Below are positions 8,518 to 18,275 of a DNA stretch of 64,000 bases, one piece after another. Location of the stretch: assembly GCF_000721705.1 (NCBI RefSeq), contig NZ_JOJL01000021.1:248001-312000 (forward strand). Direction: 5' to 3'. Every line of letters starts with the position of its first letter. Positions within the stretch are counted from its first letter, which is position 1. Origin of the DNA: Actinoplanes subtropicus (GTDB lineage: Bacteria > Actinomycetota > Actinomycetes > Mycobacteriales > Micromonosporaceae). Below the pieces are notes generated by a model that ran no database searches, was not told the origin of the DNA, and was given only the letters and a program-made list of their open reading frames with translations. The translations under genes and the position numbers were made by a program.

Positions 8518-8958
8518 TCAGTGGGTCGCGACGACCGTGGTGATCCGGGGCCCGCCCGAGTCCGTACGCAGCAGGTAGTGGAAGCGGTCGCCGCTGAGCG
8601 CCTGCCCGTCGCCGTCCAGGTACTCCCACTCGACCTCGACCAGGACCAGCGCCTCGGAGAGCCGCCGGACGTCGAGGAACTGGGCGTTGGCCGCGACGAC
8701 CCGCAGTTCCCGGTAGGCGGGGGCGGCGCCGAGGAAGGACAGGGCGACCGCGGCCGGGGAGGTGAAGGTGAAGCTGTAGGAGTCCGCGACCACCATGCCG
8801 GGCAGCGCGTAGCAGCCGGCCACCGCGGCGACGTCGCCCGAGGTGAGGGCGGCGCCGTAGCGGTCGAAGAAGTCGGCGAGAAGGGCGATCTCGGCTGGTG
8901 CCTGCACGCCGGGCCGGATACCCAACGACGACACCGGCGCAAACCTTAGGGTCGGCAT
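8518..8958 (-). CDS. NTF2-like / SnoaL-like protein of unknown function
   Basis: A 146-residue protein whose core (residues about 22-140) fits the NTF2-like cone fold: a helix with LLADFFDRYGAALTSGDVAAVAGCYALPGMVVAD, then beta strands ending FHYLLRTDSGGPRITTVVATH. Such domains serve as small enzymes (isomerases, hydratases) or as binding modules, and no catalytic residues can be assigned here. It lies 31 nt upstream of pulA on the same strand, so the two may share a transcript. The ATG at 8958 is kept, though the first 15 residues are not obviously conserved. Confidence 0.65.
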   Translation of the reverse strand: MPTLRFAPVSSLGIRPGVQAPAEIALLADFFDRYGAALTSGDVAAVAGCYALPGMVVADSYSFTFTSPAAVALSFLGAAPAYRELRVVAANAQFLDVRRLSEALVLVEVEWEYLDGDGQALSGDRFHYLLRTDSGGPRITTVVATH

Positions 8959-8979
8959 GACCCCGCCTTGCGCGGGCTT

Positions 8980-8999
8980 ACAAGACGGACGTACGGTTT
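8980..8999 (+). promoter_or_regulatory. Putative AcnR operator upstream of aconitase
   Basis: The 20-mer from 8980 (ACAAGACGGACGTACGGTTT) matches 18 of 20 bases at 14082-14101 upstream of acnR. In Corynebacterium glutamicum AcnR represses acn, so a shared site upstream of both the target and the regulator gene is what autoregulation predicts. The site contains the GTACG core. It lies about 100 bp before the acnA start. Confidence 0.55.
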
Positions 9000-9101
9000 A
9001 CGTGAAACGTGAGCCGAGAGTTAGGTTCGCCTGACTCCGGAAGCACCCGAGCCGGTGCGAAAGACTGACTTGACTTCCAGTCGCTGGGTGAAGGAGATGA
9101 C

Positions 9102-11876
<2,775 letters not shown>

Positions 11877-11883
11877 CCCGGGT

Positions 11884-11909
11884 CGCCCCGCCGGCCCACC
11901 GGCGGGGCG
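11884..11909 (+). terminator. Hairpin terminator after acnA
   Basis: A perfect 11-bp GC stem (11884-11894 with 11899-11909) closes a CCCA loop 8 nt after the acnA stop and is followed by GTTT. The T-tract is short, as is usual in high-GC actinobacteria. Confidence 0.75.
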
Positions 11910-11993
11910 GTTTCCACCGTGGCGCTCGACACGATCGACGCCGGAGGAGACTCCGGGGCTGGTCCCGAAGCCGCCGGTGAATAGGCTTCGCAC

Positions 11994-12239
11994 ATGGATG
12001 ACAAGAATGTGCTGGACCGGATCCACGGTCTGGTCGACGAGGAGCACGAGCTCCGCCAGCAACTGGCCCAGGGCAAGCTCTCCGCGAGCGAGGAGCACGC
12101 CCGGCTCAAGGAGCTGGAAGAGGCCCTGGACCAGTGCTGGGACCTGTTGCGCCGGCGCCGGGCCGCCCGCGAGGTGGGCAACGACCCGAACGCCGAGCAG
12201 GCCCACGCGGTCACCGAGGTCGAGGGCTACCTGCAGTGA
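11994..12239 (+). CDS. DUF2630 family small helical protein
   Basis: An 81-residue, highly charged, probably all-helical protein: MDDKNVLDRIHGLVDEEHELR, then a helix with KLSASEEHARLKELEEALDQCWDLLRRRRAAREVGNDPN. This is the full length and pattern of DUF2630, a small actinobacterial family without known function. The heptad-like Leu and Glu/Arg spacing suggests a helical hairpin or dimer. It starts 118 nt after acnA, beyond the terminator, so it should have its own promoter. Confidence 0.85.
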   Translation: MDDKNVLDRIHGLVDEEHELRQQLAQGKLSASEEHARLKELEEALDQCWDLLRRRRAAREVGNDPNAEQAHAVTEVEGYLQ

Positions 12240-12299
12240 TGCGACCCGGCCGCGGCCGCCTCGGGCTGGGCGGCCGCGGGCCGGGACGTATGCGGCGGG

Positions 12300-13184
12300 T
12301 CATCGCAGCCCCGCCTCGTGCAGCAGGCGGTCCAGCAGGTCGTCCGGGTCCACCCGCAGCCCCCGCTGGGTGAACCAGCCGGCCACGTTGCGCACGTCGC
12401 GGGCGATGAAGTCGGCGCCCTGCGGGTTGGCCACCACGTCGACGATCTGCGGCAGGTCGATCAGCACGAGCTTGCCGTCGTGCACCAGCGTGTTGTACGG
12501 CGACAGGTCGCCGTGCGCCACCTGCGCGCGGGCCAGCACGGACAGCGCGTCGGTCATCTGCTCCCAGAGGCCGGCCAGCTCGTCCTGCCCGGCGCGGACC
12601 TGCGCGAGCCGGGGCGCCGCCTCGCCGGTCTCCCAGTCACCGATGAACTCCATCATCAACTCGGTGCCGATCAACTGCACCGGGTAGGGCACCCGGACCA
12701 GGCCGCTGGCCTGCCCGATCTGCCAGAGCCGGGAGAGCGCGCCGAACTCGGCGACCGCCCACTGCCCGGCGATCATCTCCTTGCCGAACGAGGTACGGCC
12801 GGCCATCGCCCGGTTCTCCCGGGAGCGGCGGACCCGCCGGCCCTCGAGATAGCCGGCGTCGCGGTGGAACAGCCGGTGGTCGCCGTCGCGGTACCGCTTG
12901 GCGGCCAGCATGCTCACCTTGTCGGTCTCCGGGATGTGCCGGCGGACCAGGTAGACGTCGGCTTCCTTGCCGGTCTTGAGCATGCCCAGCTCGTCGTCGA
13001 CCGCGGCGTGCTCGGTGCGGACCCAGCCGGGGCGCGGGTCGGGGCCGTGGAAGGCGCCGTCCCAGCTGGACCAGTTGTCGCCGGTCTCGGGCAGGTCGGG
13101 CTCCTCGGCCAGTCGCGGCTCGAGGCGGCCCCGCTTCAGAAAGGTTGATTCGTCGTCGTCGAACTTTTGCCGGTGCGAACGCAC
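12300..13184 (-). CDS. RIO1-type atypical serine protein kinase
   Basis: A 294-residue RIO kinase. The ATP-binding region reads GMLKTGKEADVYLVRR (RIO phosphate loop plus Lys), and the catalytic loop is HGDLSPYNTLVHDGK with the RIO-type D-x-x-x-x-N. The metal-binding Asp lies in LVLIDLPQIVD, replacing the DFG of classical kinases. In archaea and eukaryotes RIO kinases act in ribosome maturation; the actinobacterial substrate is not established. Start GTG 13184 has AAGGAG upstream. A short upstream frame with a perfect Shine-Dalgarno overlaps this start, which hints at translational coupling. Confidence 0.9.
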   Translation of the reverse strand: MRSHRQKFDDDESTFLKRGRLEPRLAEEPDLPETGDNWSSWDGAFHGPDPRPGWVRTEHAAVDDELGMLKTGKEADVYLVRRHIPETDKVSMLAAKRYRDGDHRLFHRDAGYLEGRRVRRSRENRAMAGRTSFGKEMIAGQWAVAEFGALSRLWQIGQASGLVRVPYPVQLIGTELMMEFIGDWETGEAAPRLAQVRAGQDELAGLWEQMTDALSVLARAQVAHGDLSPYNTLVHDGKLVLIDLPQIVDVVANPQGADFIARDVRNVAGWFTQRGLRVDPDDLLDRLLHEAGLR

Positions 13185-13252
13185 GGGAGGGTCTCCTTGG
13201 AGAAAGAAGGAAGGAAGTAAACACGGGCAGCGGGCATCACAACGACGGCCAT
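13136..13252 (-). CDS. Possible 38-codon leader peptide overlapping the RIO kinase start
   Basis: An ATG at 13252 is preceded by AAGGAGGT at near-ideal distance, the strongest Shine-Dalgarno in this neighbourhood. The predicted peptide begins MAVVVMPAARVYFLPSFSKE and ends at TGA 13136-13138, in a different frame from the kinase and 49 nt inside it. Nothing in the peptide resembles a known family. It may be a coupling or regulatory leader, or the ribosome site may be used in some other way. Confidence 0.4.
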   Translation of the reverse strand: MAVVVMPAARVYFLPSFSKETLPCVRTGKSSTTTNQPF

Positions 13253-13323
13253 CTGTCCCACCTCCTTCTCTCTCGCAGGAACGCGCCCACTCTCCCGTGG
13301 GCGCCGAGTCAGCCGCAACCTAT

Positions 13324-13971
13324 TTATTGGGCGGCCATGATCGCGGAGATGCCCTGGATCACGTTGCCCACCACCCGGGTCGGCGCGAACCGGTTGTCCA
13401 CCCACTCCCGCCCGCGGTGCAGCCACACGCTGGGCAGGCCCATCGCCGCCGCCCCGCCGATGTCCGCCTCGGGGCTGTCGCCGACCACCCAGGCGCCGCC
13501 GAGCCGCATCCGCACCCGCTGCGCGGCCAGCGCGAAGATCCGCGGGTTCGGCTTGCTCACCCCGGCCCGCTCGGAGATCACCCAGTCGGCGATGTACTGG
13601 TCGAGGCCGGTCCGCCGGATCCGGGTGTCCTGGATCTCGGTCGGCCCGTTGGTCACCACCACCGGCACCAGCCCGGCGTCGCCGGCGATCCGCAGCGCGC
13701 AGCCGACCAGCGGGTCGAGCCGCTCGAAGGTCAGCGGCCCCTCGCGCAGCTCCTCGAGGATATCGATCGAGGGAACGTTGAGCCGGTAGCGGTCGCGAAT
13801 CAGATCGGCCAGGTCCCAACGGGGAGTAAGGCCATCGGCATCGACGGAGAGTAGCCACTCGAGATCGGCCTGTGGTGCCCCGATCTCGTCGAGAAAACCC
13901 TTGGCCCACAGCCGGAAGGCACCGCTGCGGTCAAGCAGGGTGTCGTCGAGCGCGATGAGGACAAGTGGCAC
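13324..13971 (-). CDS. HAD-superfamily hydrolase-like protein, nucleophile Asp missing
   Basis: A 215-residue protein of the HAD fold (subfamily IA-like cap): motif I region MPLVLIALDDTLLDR, motif II VVTNGP, motif III Lys in ERAGVSKPNP, motif IV VVGDSPEADIGGA. In motif I the first Asp of D-x-D-x-T, the phosphoaspartate nucleophile, is Ala (codon GCG, confirmed by reading the bases); the second Asp is kept. As written it should not catalyse phosphoryl transfer by the usual route, so it may be a binding or regulatory protein. Start is GTG 13971. It is divergent from acnR. Confidence 0.8.
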   Translation of the reverse strand: MPLVLIALDDTLLDRSGAFRLWAKGFLDEIGAPQADLEWLLSVDADGLTPRWDLADLIRDRYRLNVPSIDILEELREGPLTFERLDPLVGCALRIAGDAGLVPVVVTNGPTEIQDTRIRRTGLDQYIADWVISERAGVSKPNPRIFALAAQRVRMRLGGAWVVGDSPEADIGGAAAMGLPSVWLHRGREWVDNRFAPTRVVGNVIQGISAIMAAQ

Positions 13972-14081
13972 CCGCGCACTTTACGTGAGGTGGGGCGGAA
14001 GCGAACAGTCCAGGACTGTTAACAACTTCTGGACCGGATGGTGGATTTCGCGCCATCCGGCCGGGTCACCCGTCGGCGTTG

Positions 14082-14101
14082 ACAAGACGTACGTACGGAT
14101 T
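14082..14101 (+). promoter_or_regulatory. Putative AcnR operator upstream of acnR
   Basis: The 20-mer from 14082 matches the sequence upstream of acnA at 18 of 20 positions and contains the self-complementary ACGTACGT. It overlaps a TTGACA hexamer at 14079-14084 that could be the acnR -35 element, so bound AcnR would block its own promoter. Confidence 0.55.
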
Positions 14102-14136
14102 GCAGAACGAACCACCAGCGTGACACGATCCAAGGC

Positions 14137-14715
14137 GTGCCCAGAGTAAGCCAGGACCAGCTGGAGGCGAGACGCCACGAGATCCTCGCGGCGGCCCGCG
14201 ACTGCTTCGCGCGGTTCGGCTACGAGGGCGCCACGGTCCGCCGCCTCGAGGACGCCACCGGCCTGTCCCGCGGGGCGATTTTCCATCATTTTCGCGACAA
14301 GGAGTCGCTGTTCCTGGCCGTGGCCGAGGACGACGCGGCCGCCATGGTCGAGACGGTGGCCCGCAACGGCCTCGTCCAGGTGATGCGCGACCTGCTGGCG
14401 CGGGCCGGGAACAGCGACGGCGACACGGCCGGCTGGCTCGGCACCCAGCTCGAGGTGTCCCGCCGGCTGCGCACCGACCCGGCGTTCGCGAAGCGCTGGG
14501 CCGAGCGCTCGGCCGCCATCGCCGACGCCACCCGCGACCGCCTGCAGCGCCAGCGCGAGGCGGGCGTGCTGCGGGCCGACGTCCCGGTCGAGGTGCTCAC
14601 CCAGTTCCTCGAGCTCGCGTACGACGGATTGGTCCTCCATCTCGCCACCGGCCGCCCGCCCGGCGAGCTGAGCCGGGTGCTCGACGTGGTGGAGGAAGCG
14701 GTAAGACGCAGGTAG
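14137..14715 (+). CDS. acnR: TetR-family transcriptional regulator, AcnR orthologue
   Basis: A 192-residue TetR regulator. The DNA-binding helix-turn-helix is residues about 12-58: ILAAARDCFARFGYEGATVRRLEDATGLSRGAIFHHF. The N-terminal half closely resembles what I recall of Rv1474c/AcnR, the aconitase repressor encoded next to acn in mycobacteria and corynebacteria. In C. glutamicum AcnR represses acn and responds to citrate with Mg2+. Here four genes separate it from acnA, but the two share a near-identical upstream motif. Start GTG 14137 is the first codon giving the conserved MPRVSQDQLEARR. Confidence 0.88.
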   Translation: MPRVSQDQLEARRHEILAAARDCFARFGYEGATVRRLEDATGLSRGAIFHHFRDKESLFLAVAEDDAAAMVETVARNGLVQVMRDLLARAGNSDGDTAGWLGTQLEVSRRLRTDPAFAKRWAERSAAIADATRDRLQRQREAGVLRADVPVEVLTQFLELAYDGLVLHLATGRPPGELSRVLDVVEEAVRRR

Positions 14716-14747
14716 GAGGCCGTTGCGGGCCTCTGCACAATGAGGCC

Positions 14748-15650
14748 ATGCAGGACACCTGGGGGATTCCGGGCCCGACCTTCATCGTCGGGTACCTCGT
14801 CGCGCTGATCGCCATCGCGATCCTCGCCGCCGTTCACCGCAAGGTCCTCTTCCGGGGCGACAAGAACGCCCGGGTGGACGACCTCGGCCCGCAGCAGGTC
14901 GCCTTCCTCAACGGCGGCGACCGGCTCGCCGTCTACTCCTCGATCGGCGGCCTCCGCGCGGCCGGCGCCCTCGGCACCTCCGGGAGCGCCCTCGTGCAGA
15001 CCGGCCCGATCCCGGCCGGCGTCACCCCGCTCGACTCCGCGATCCACCACGCGGCGAGCGGACAGATCCGCACCCGCGACCTCACCGGCGACCAGTGGGT
15101 CCGCTCCGCCCTCGACGACCTGCGGGCCGGCCTGGAACGGCGTGGCCTCGCGGTCAGCGCCGAGGCGCTCGAGCAGGCCCGCCTGTGGGCGTGGGCGGTC
15201 GGCGCGCTGGCCGCGATCGGCGTCTTCCGCCTGGTCGCCGGGATCCAGAACAACAAGCCGGTCGGCTTCCTCGTCCCCGCCGTCGTGGTCGTCGCGTTCG
15301 TGACCTGGCGCCTGGCCCGTACCCGGCGGCTCGCCACCGCCACGGCCACCGCCCGGATGCGGGAGCTGCGTCAACAGCACGGCTACCTGTCACCGGCCCA
15401 GTCGCCGGCCTACGCGACGTACGGCGCGGCCGGTGCGGCGCTCGGGGTGGCGCTCTTCGGGGCGGCCGCGCTCTACGACATGGACCCGGGGTTCGCCGCC
15501 GAGGCGGAGATCCAGCGGGCCGTCGCCAACGGTTACACCACCGGTTCCTCCGGCAGTAGCAGCTCGTGCGGGAGCAGCAGCTCCTGCGGGGGCGGAAGCT
15601 CCTGCGGCGGGGGCGGCGGTTGCGGTGGGGGCGGCGGTTGCGGTGGCTGA
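14748..15650 (+). CDS. TIGR04222-domain membrane protein with periodic Cys-Gly tail
   Basis: A 300-residue protein. An N-terminal transmembrane helix (about 11-30, TFIVGYLVALIAIAILAAV) is followed by a soluble domain with LDSAIHHAASGQ that fits TIGR04222. Two more hydrophobic segments lie at about 145-185, and a further one at about 225-242. The last 35 residues are low complexity: (X4CG) repeated five times, with cysteines at 274, 280, 286, 292 and 298, exactly every six residues, and only Ser and Gly between. The DUF692 gene starts inside its 3' end. The regular tail, the membrane anchor and the DUF692 neighbour suggest the tail is the substrate of modification or binds metal. This function is inferred. 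Confidence 0.85.
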   Translation: MQDTWGIPGPTFIVGYLVALIAIAILAAVHRKVLFRGDKNARVDDLGPQQVAFLNGGDRLAVYSSIGGLRAAGALGTSGSALVQTGPIPAGVTPLDSAIHHAASGQIRTRDLTGDQWVRSALDDLRAGLERRGLAVSAEALEQARLWAWAVGALAAIGVFRLVAGIQNNKPVGFLVPAVVVVAFVTWRLARTRRLATATATARMRELRQQHGYLSPAQSPAYATYGAAGAALGVALFGAAALYDMDPGFAAEAEIQRAVANGYTTGSSGSSSSCGSSSSCGGGSSCGGGGGCGGGGGCGG

Positions 15651-16467
15651 GACGGCGTACGGGGTGGGCATCGGCTGGCGCCCCGAGATCTCCGGTTTCG
15701 TGGCCGGGCTGCCCGGCCTGCGCTTCGCCGAGGTGGTCGCCGAGTCGGTGCACGCGCACGGCGACCTCCCGGACGGCCTGCCGGCGCTGCTCGACCGCGG
15801 CGTGGCGGTGGTCCCGCACGGGGTGCGCCTGTCCCTGGGCGGCGCCGAGCCGGTCGACCCGGCCCGGGTGACCCACCTGGCCACGGTGGCCGCTCGGCTG
15901 CGGGCCCCGCTGGTCAGCGAGCACATCGCCTTCGTCCGGGCGGCCGGCGTCGAGGCCGGCCACCTGCTGCCGATCCCCCGCAGCTTCGAGGCGGTCGACG
16001 CGGTGGTGGCCAACGTGGCCCGCACCACCGCCGAGCTGCCGGTGCCGCTGGCCCTGGAGCCGATCGCCGCCCTCTTCGACTGGCCGGACGACGAGCTCTC
16101 CGAGGCCGACTTCCTGACCGAGATCCTCGACCGGACCGGCGCCCTGCTCCTCCTCGACGTCGCCAACGTCTACGCCAACGCCCGCAACCGCGGCGAGGAC
16201 CCGCTCGACCTGCTGAACAAGCTGCCGCTGGACCGGGTCGCCTACGTCCACGTGGCCGGCGGCGCCGAACACCAGGGCCTCTACCACGACACCCACACCG
16301 ACGCGGTCCCCCAGGAGGTGCTCGACCTGGTCACCGAGCTGTGCGCCCGCCACCGCCCGCCGGCCCTGATCCTGGAACGCGACGGCGACTACCCACCAGC
16401 CCCCGAGCTGACCGCCGAACTGGACGCCATCGCGGCGGCCGCCGGCTACCCAGCGATCACCACATGA
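15643..16467 (+). CDS. DUF692 (MbnB/TglH-like) multinuclear iron enzyme
   Basis: A 274-residue TIM-barrel protein of DUF692, the family of MbnB (oxazolone/thioamide formation on cysteine in methanobactin) and TglH. Candidate metal ligands occur at the expected places: His59 (VVPHGVRL), Glu93-His94 (SEHIAFV), Glu139 (LEPIA), Asp172 and Asn175 (LDVANVYAN), His203 (YVHVAGG), Asp216 and His218 (HDTHTD), Glu245 (LERDGD). GTG 15643 overlaps the stop of the TIGR04222 gene by 8 nt, and its own stop overlaps the next ATG (ATGA), so the three genes are translationally coupled. It presumably acts on cysteines of the neighbouring Cys-Gly tail; that target is inferred. Confidence 0.88.
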   Translation: MAETAYGVGIGWRPEISGFVAGLPGLRFAEVVAESVHAHGDLPDGLPALLDRGVAVVPHGVRLSLGGAEPVDPARVTHLATVAARLRAPLVSEHIAFVRAAGVEAGHLLPIPRSFEAVDAVVANVARTTAELPVPLALEPIAALFDWPDDELSEADFLTEILDRTGALLLLDVANVYANARNRGEDPLDLLNKLPLDRVAYVHVAGGAEHQGLYHDTHTDAVPQEVLDLVTELCARHRPPALILERDGDYPPAPELTAELDAIAAAAGYPAITT

Positions 16468-17069
16468 CCACCCCCACGAGCGGCAACCCCCGCGCGGGCG
16501 GCGGCCCCGACGCGACCGGCAAGCACGGTCGCGCCGGCGAGCGTGGCGGCGCCGGGCGCGGCCGGGAGGGTGACCACCCGGGACAGCCCGGCGGCGCACC
16601 GCGGAGCTTGGCCACCCGCCAAGCTGAGCTCGTCGAAGCGTTGACCCGTGCCAAACCCGTACCCGAAGGTTTTGATGCCGTCAAAGTGGCCGCAGCGCGG
16701 GTCGCCCTGCTGCGTAAGCGTGCCGGTGAGGTCGCGCGGCAGTGGCCGATGCTGGCGGCCGGCTTCGGCGATCGATGGAAGGCCTCCTTCTCGTCGTGGG
16801 CGGCCACGCAGCCGACACAGGGCTCGTTGCGGGACGGCTGGGACTTTGCGCGCGACCTCGACGGCCGGGGTGAGCTGCCCGCGATCGCCGGCGCGGAACT
16901 CGCCGAGCGCGAGGCGCGGTGGAGCTATGACGGCTCCGCCGCACCCCGAACTCGCCGTGGCCCGGCCGTGCGATCCGCCGCCGGCACTTTCGCCGTGCAG
17001 GTGGCGGGCCATGTGCGGATAGTGCGCCTTTCCTACGCCGGGACCCGGTCGAGGAAGCCGAGCACCTGA
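16464..17069 (+). CDS. Small partner protein of the DUF692 enzyme (MbnC/TglI-like role proposed)
   Basis: A 201-residue protein. After a disordered Gly/Pro/Arg-rich N terminus (1-45), a helical domain reads RQAELVEALTRAKPVPEGF, then LLRKRAGEVARQWPMLAAGF and WKASFSSWAATQPTQGSLRDGWDFAR. Its end, AELAEREARWSYDGSAAPR, precedes a basic beta-rich tail. The ATG overlaps the DUF692 stop. DUF692 enzymes usually need a partner that recruits the peptide (MbnC, TglI, or DUF2063 proteins such as BufC), and this gene sits in that position with a helical domain of similar size. The family itself is not one I can name. The 3' end overlaps the convergent NTF2-like gene by 37 bp. Confidence 0.75.
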   Translation: MTTPTSGNPRAGGGPDATGKHGRAGERGGAGRGREGDHPGQPGGAPRSLATRQAELVEALTRAKPVPEGFDAVKVAAARVALLRKRAGEVARQWPMLAAGFGDRWKASFSSWAATQPTQGSLRDGWDFARDLDGRGELPAIAGAELAEREARWSYDGSAAPRTRRGPAVRSAAGTFAVQVAGHVRIVRLSYAGTRSRKPST

Positions 17070-17398
17070 TAGATGCGGCCCTCCGCATCCACCTCGGCCA
17101 CGTCGAAGCCCTCCACCAGCGGCTCCCCCGGGACGGCGCCCAGGTGCCAAGTGAAGCGGGCCTGGTCGTGGTGGGCGTCGACCGGCTTGCCGAGGCTGAA
17201 GGTCAGGCCCGGGAACTGCTGCTGGACGGCGCCGATCAGGCCGTCGAGCTCCGCCCGCCCGGAGACCGCGGCCATCGGGTCCACATAGCGGACGTCGGCG
17301 GCGAACAGGTCGTCGATCCGCTTGCGGCGGGCGGCCGCGTCGGTCTCGTTCCAGACGGCGAGGTAGCGCGAGACCACACTGTCGAAGTCGCTCATCAT
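17033..17398 (-). CDS. SnoaL-like / NTF2-like protein
   Basis: A 121-residue SnoaL-like domain: SDFDSVVSRYLAVWNETDAAARRKRIDDLFAADVRYVDPMAAVSGR, then QFPGLTFSLGKPVDAHHDQARFTWHLG and EGFDVAEVDAEGRIYQVLGFLD. The DP and the later His-His/Asp positions line the usual cavity, but the substrate is unknown. It probably starts at the second Met (17395); both Met codons follow AGGAA. The gene is divergent from the XRE regulator, with palindromes in the 112-bp gap, so it is a plausible target of that regulator. Confidence 0.75.
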   Translation of the reverse strand: MMSDFDSVVSRYLAVWNETDAAARRKRIDDLFAADVRYVDPMAAVSGRAELDGLIGAVQQQFPGLTFSLGKPVDAHHDQARFTWHLGAVPGEPLVEGFDVAEVDAEGRIYQVLGFLDRVPA

Positions 17399-17458
17399 GT
17401 GTTCCTTCCTCGTGACTATGACGGGGTCAACCCTCGCCGAGGTTGGGTCATGCGGTCG

Positions 17459-17475
17459 ATTACCCCGGAGGTAAT
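17459..17475. promoter_or_regulatory. Palindrome ATTACC-N5-GGTAAT, candidate operator
   Basis: A perfect 6-bp inverted repeat, 17459-17464 and 17470-17475, lies 36 nt before the XRE regulator start in the divergent gap. A second imperfect dyad (CAACC...GGTTG) lies just upstream. The placement fits an autoregulatory operator for the XRE protein. Confidence 0.45.
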
Positions 17476-17510
17476 GGCGACGGCTCCCGCCCGGTCCCTA
17501 GGCTGCCGGC

Positions 17511-18272
17511 ATGAGCGATGTCGGCACGCTGCTGCGCGAGTGGCGGACCACCCGGCGGATGAGTCAGCTGGAGCTCTCCTCGACCGCCGGCGTGTCCGCG
17601 CGGCACCTGTCGTTCGTGGAGACCGGGCGGTCGCGGCCGACCCGGGAGATGATCCTGCGGCTGGCGTCCCGGCTCGACGTGCCGCTGCGCGGGCAGAACG
17701 AGCTGCTGCTGGCGGGCGGGTACGCGCCGGCGTGGGCGGAGACCGGGCTGCGGGAGGCGCCGCTCGCGGACGTACTGTCGTCGCTGCGGGACGTCCTGAC
17801 CGGCCACGATCCGTACCCCGCGGTGCTGGTCGACCGGCACTGGACCATGGTCGACGCGAACGACGCGGTCGCCCGGCTTCTCGAGGGCTGCGCGGCGTGG
17901 CTGCTGGAGCCCCCGGTGAACGTACTGCGGCTGTCGCTGCACCCGGAGGGCATGGCGCCACGGATCCGGAATCTCGCCGAGTGGCGCACGCACGTGCTGC
18001 ACCGGCTCGACCAGCAGGCCGCGCACACCGCCGACCCGGTGCTGCGCGACCTGCACGCCGAGCTGGCCGGCTACCCGGGCGGTTCGGTCGCCGGCACGCC
18101 CACCGGCCTGGTGGTGCCGCTGCGCTACGACGACCTCTCGTTCTTCAGCATCACCTCGGTGCTGGGCACGCCGCTCGACGTCACGCTGGCCGAGCTCGCC
18201 ATCGAGTCGTTCCTGCCCGCCGACGCCGCAACCGCCGCGGCCCTGCACCGACGCCGGGATGGCAGGATCTAG
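17511..18272 (+). CDS. XRE-family regulator with MmyB-like ligand-binding domain
   Basis: A 253-residue regulator. The helix-turn-helix is at about 5-60 (LLREWRTTRRMSQLELSSTAGVSARHLSFVETGRSRPT). A PAS-like MmyB domain follows (about 95-240), with HWTMVDANDAVARLL and NVLRLSLHPEGMAPRI. MmyB-type regulators are common in actinobacteria and many sit beside an oxidoreductase they control. The SDR gene begins 3 nt after this stop, and the NTF2-like gene is divergent, so either could be the target. In related proteins the C-terminal domain binds fatty-acid-like ligands; that is not testable here. Confidence 0.88.
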   Translation: MSDVGTLLREWRTTRRMSQLELSSTAGVSARHLSFVETGRSRPTREMILRLASRLDVPLRGQNELLLAGGYAPAWAETGLREAPLADVLSSLRDVLTGHDPYPAVLVDRHWTMVDANDAVARLLEGCAAWLLEPPVNVLRLSLHPEGMAPRIRNLAEWRTHVLHRLDQQAAHTADPVLRDLHAELAGYPGGSVAGTPTGLVVPLRYDDLSFFSITSVLGTPLDVTLAELAIESFLPADAATAAALHRRRDGRI

Positions 18273-18275
18273 GTC

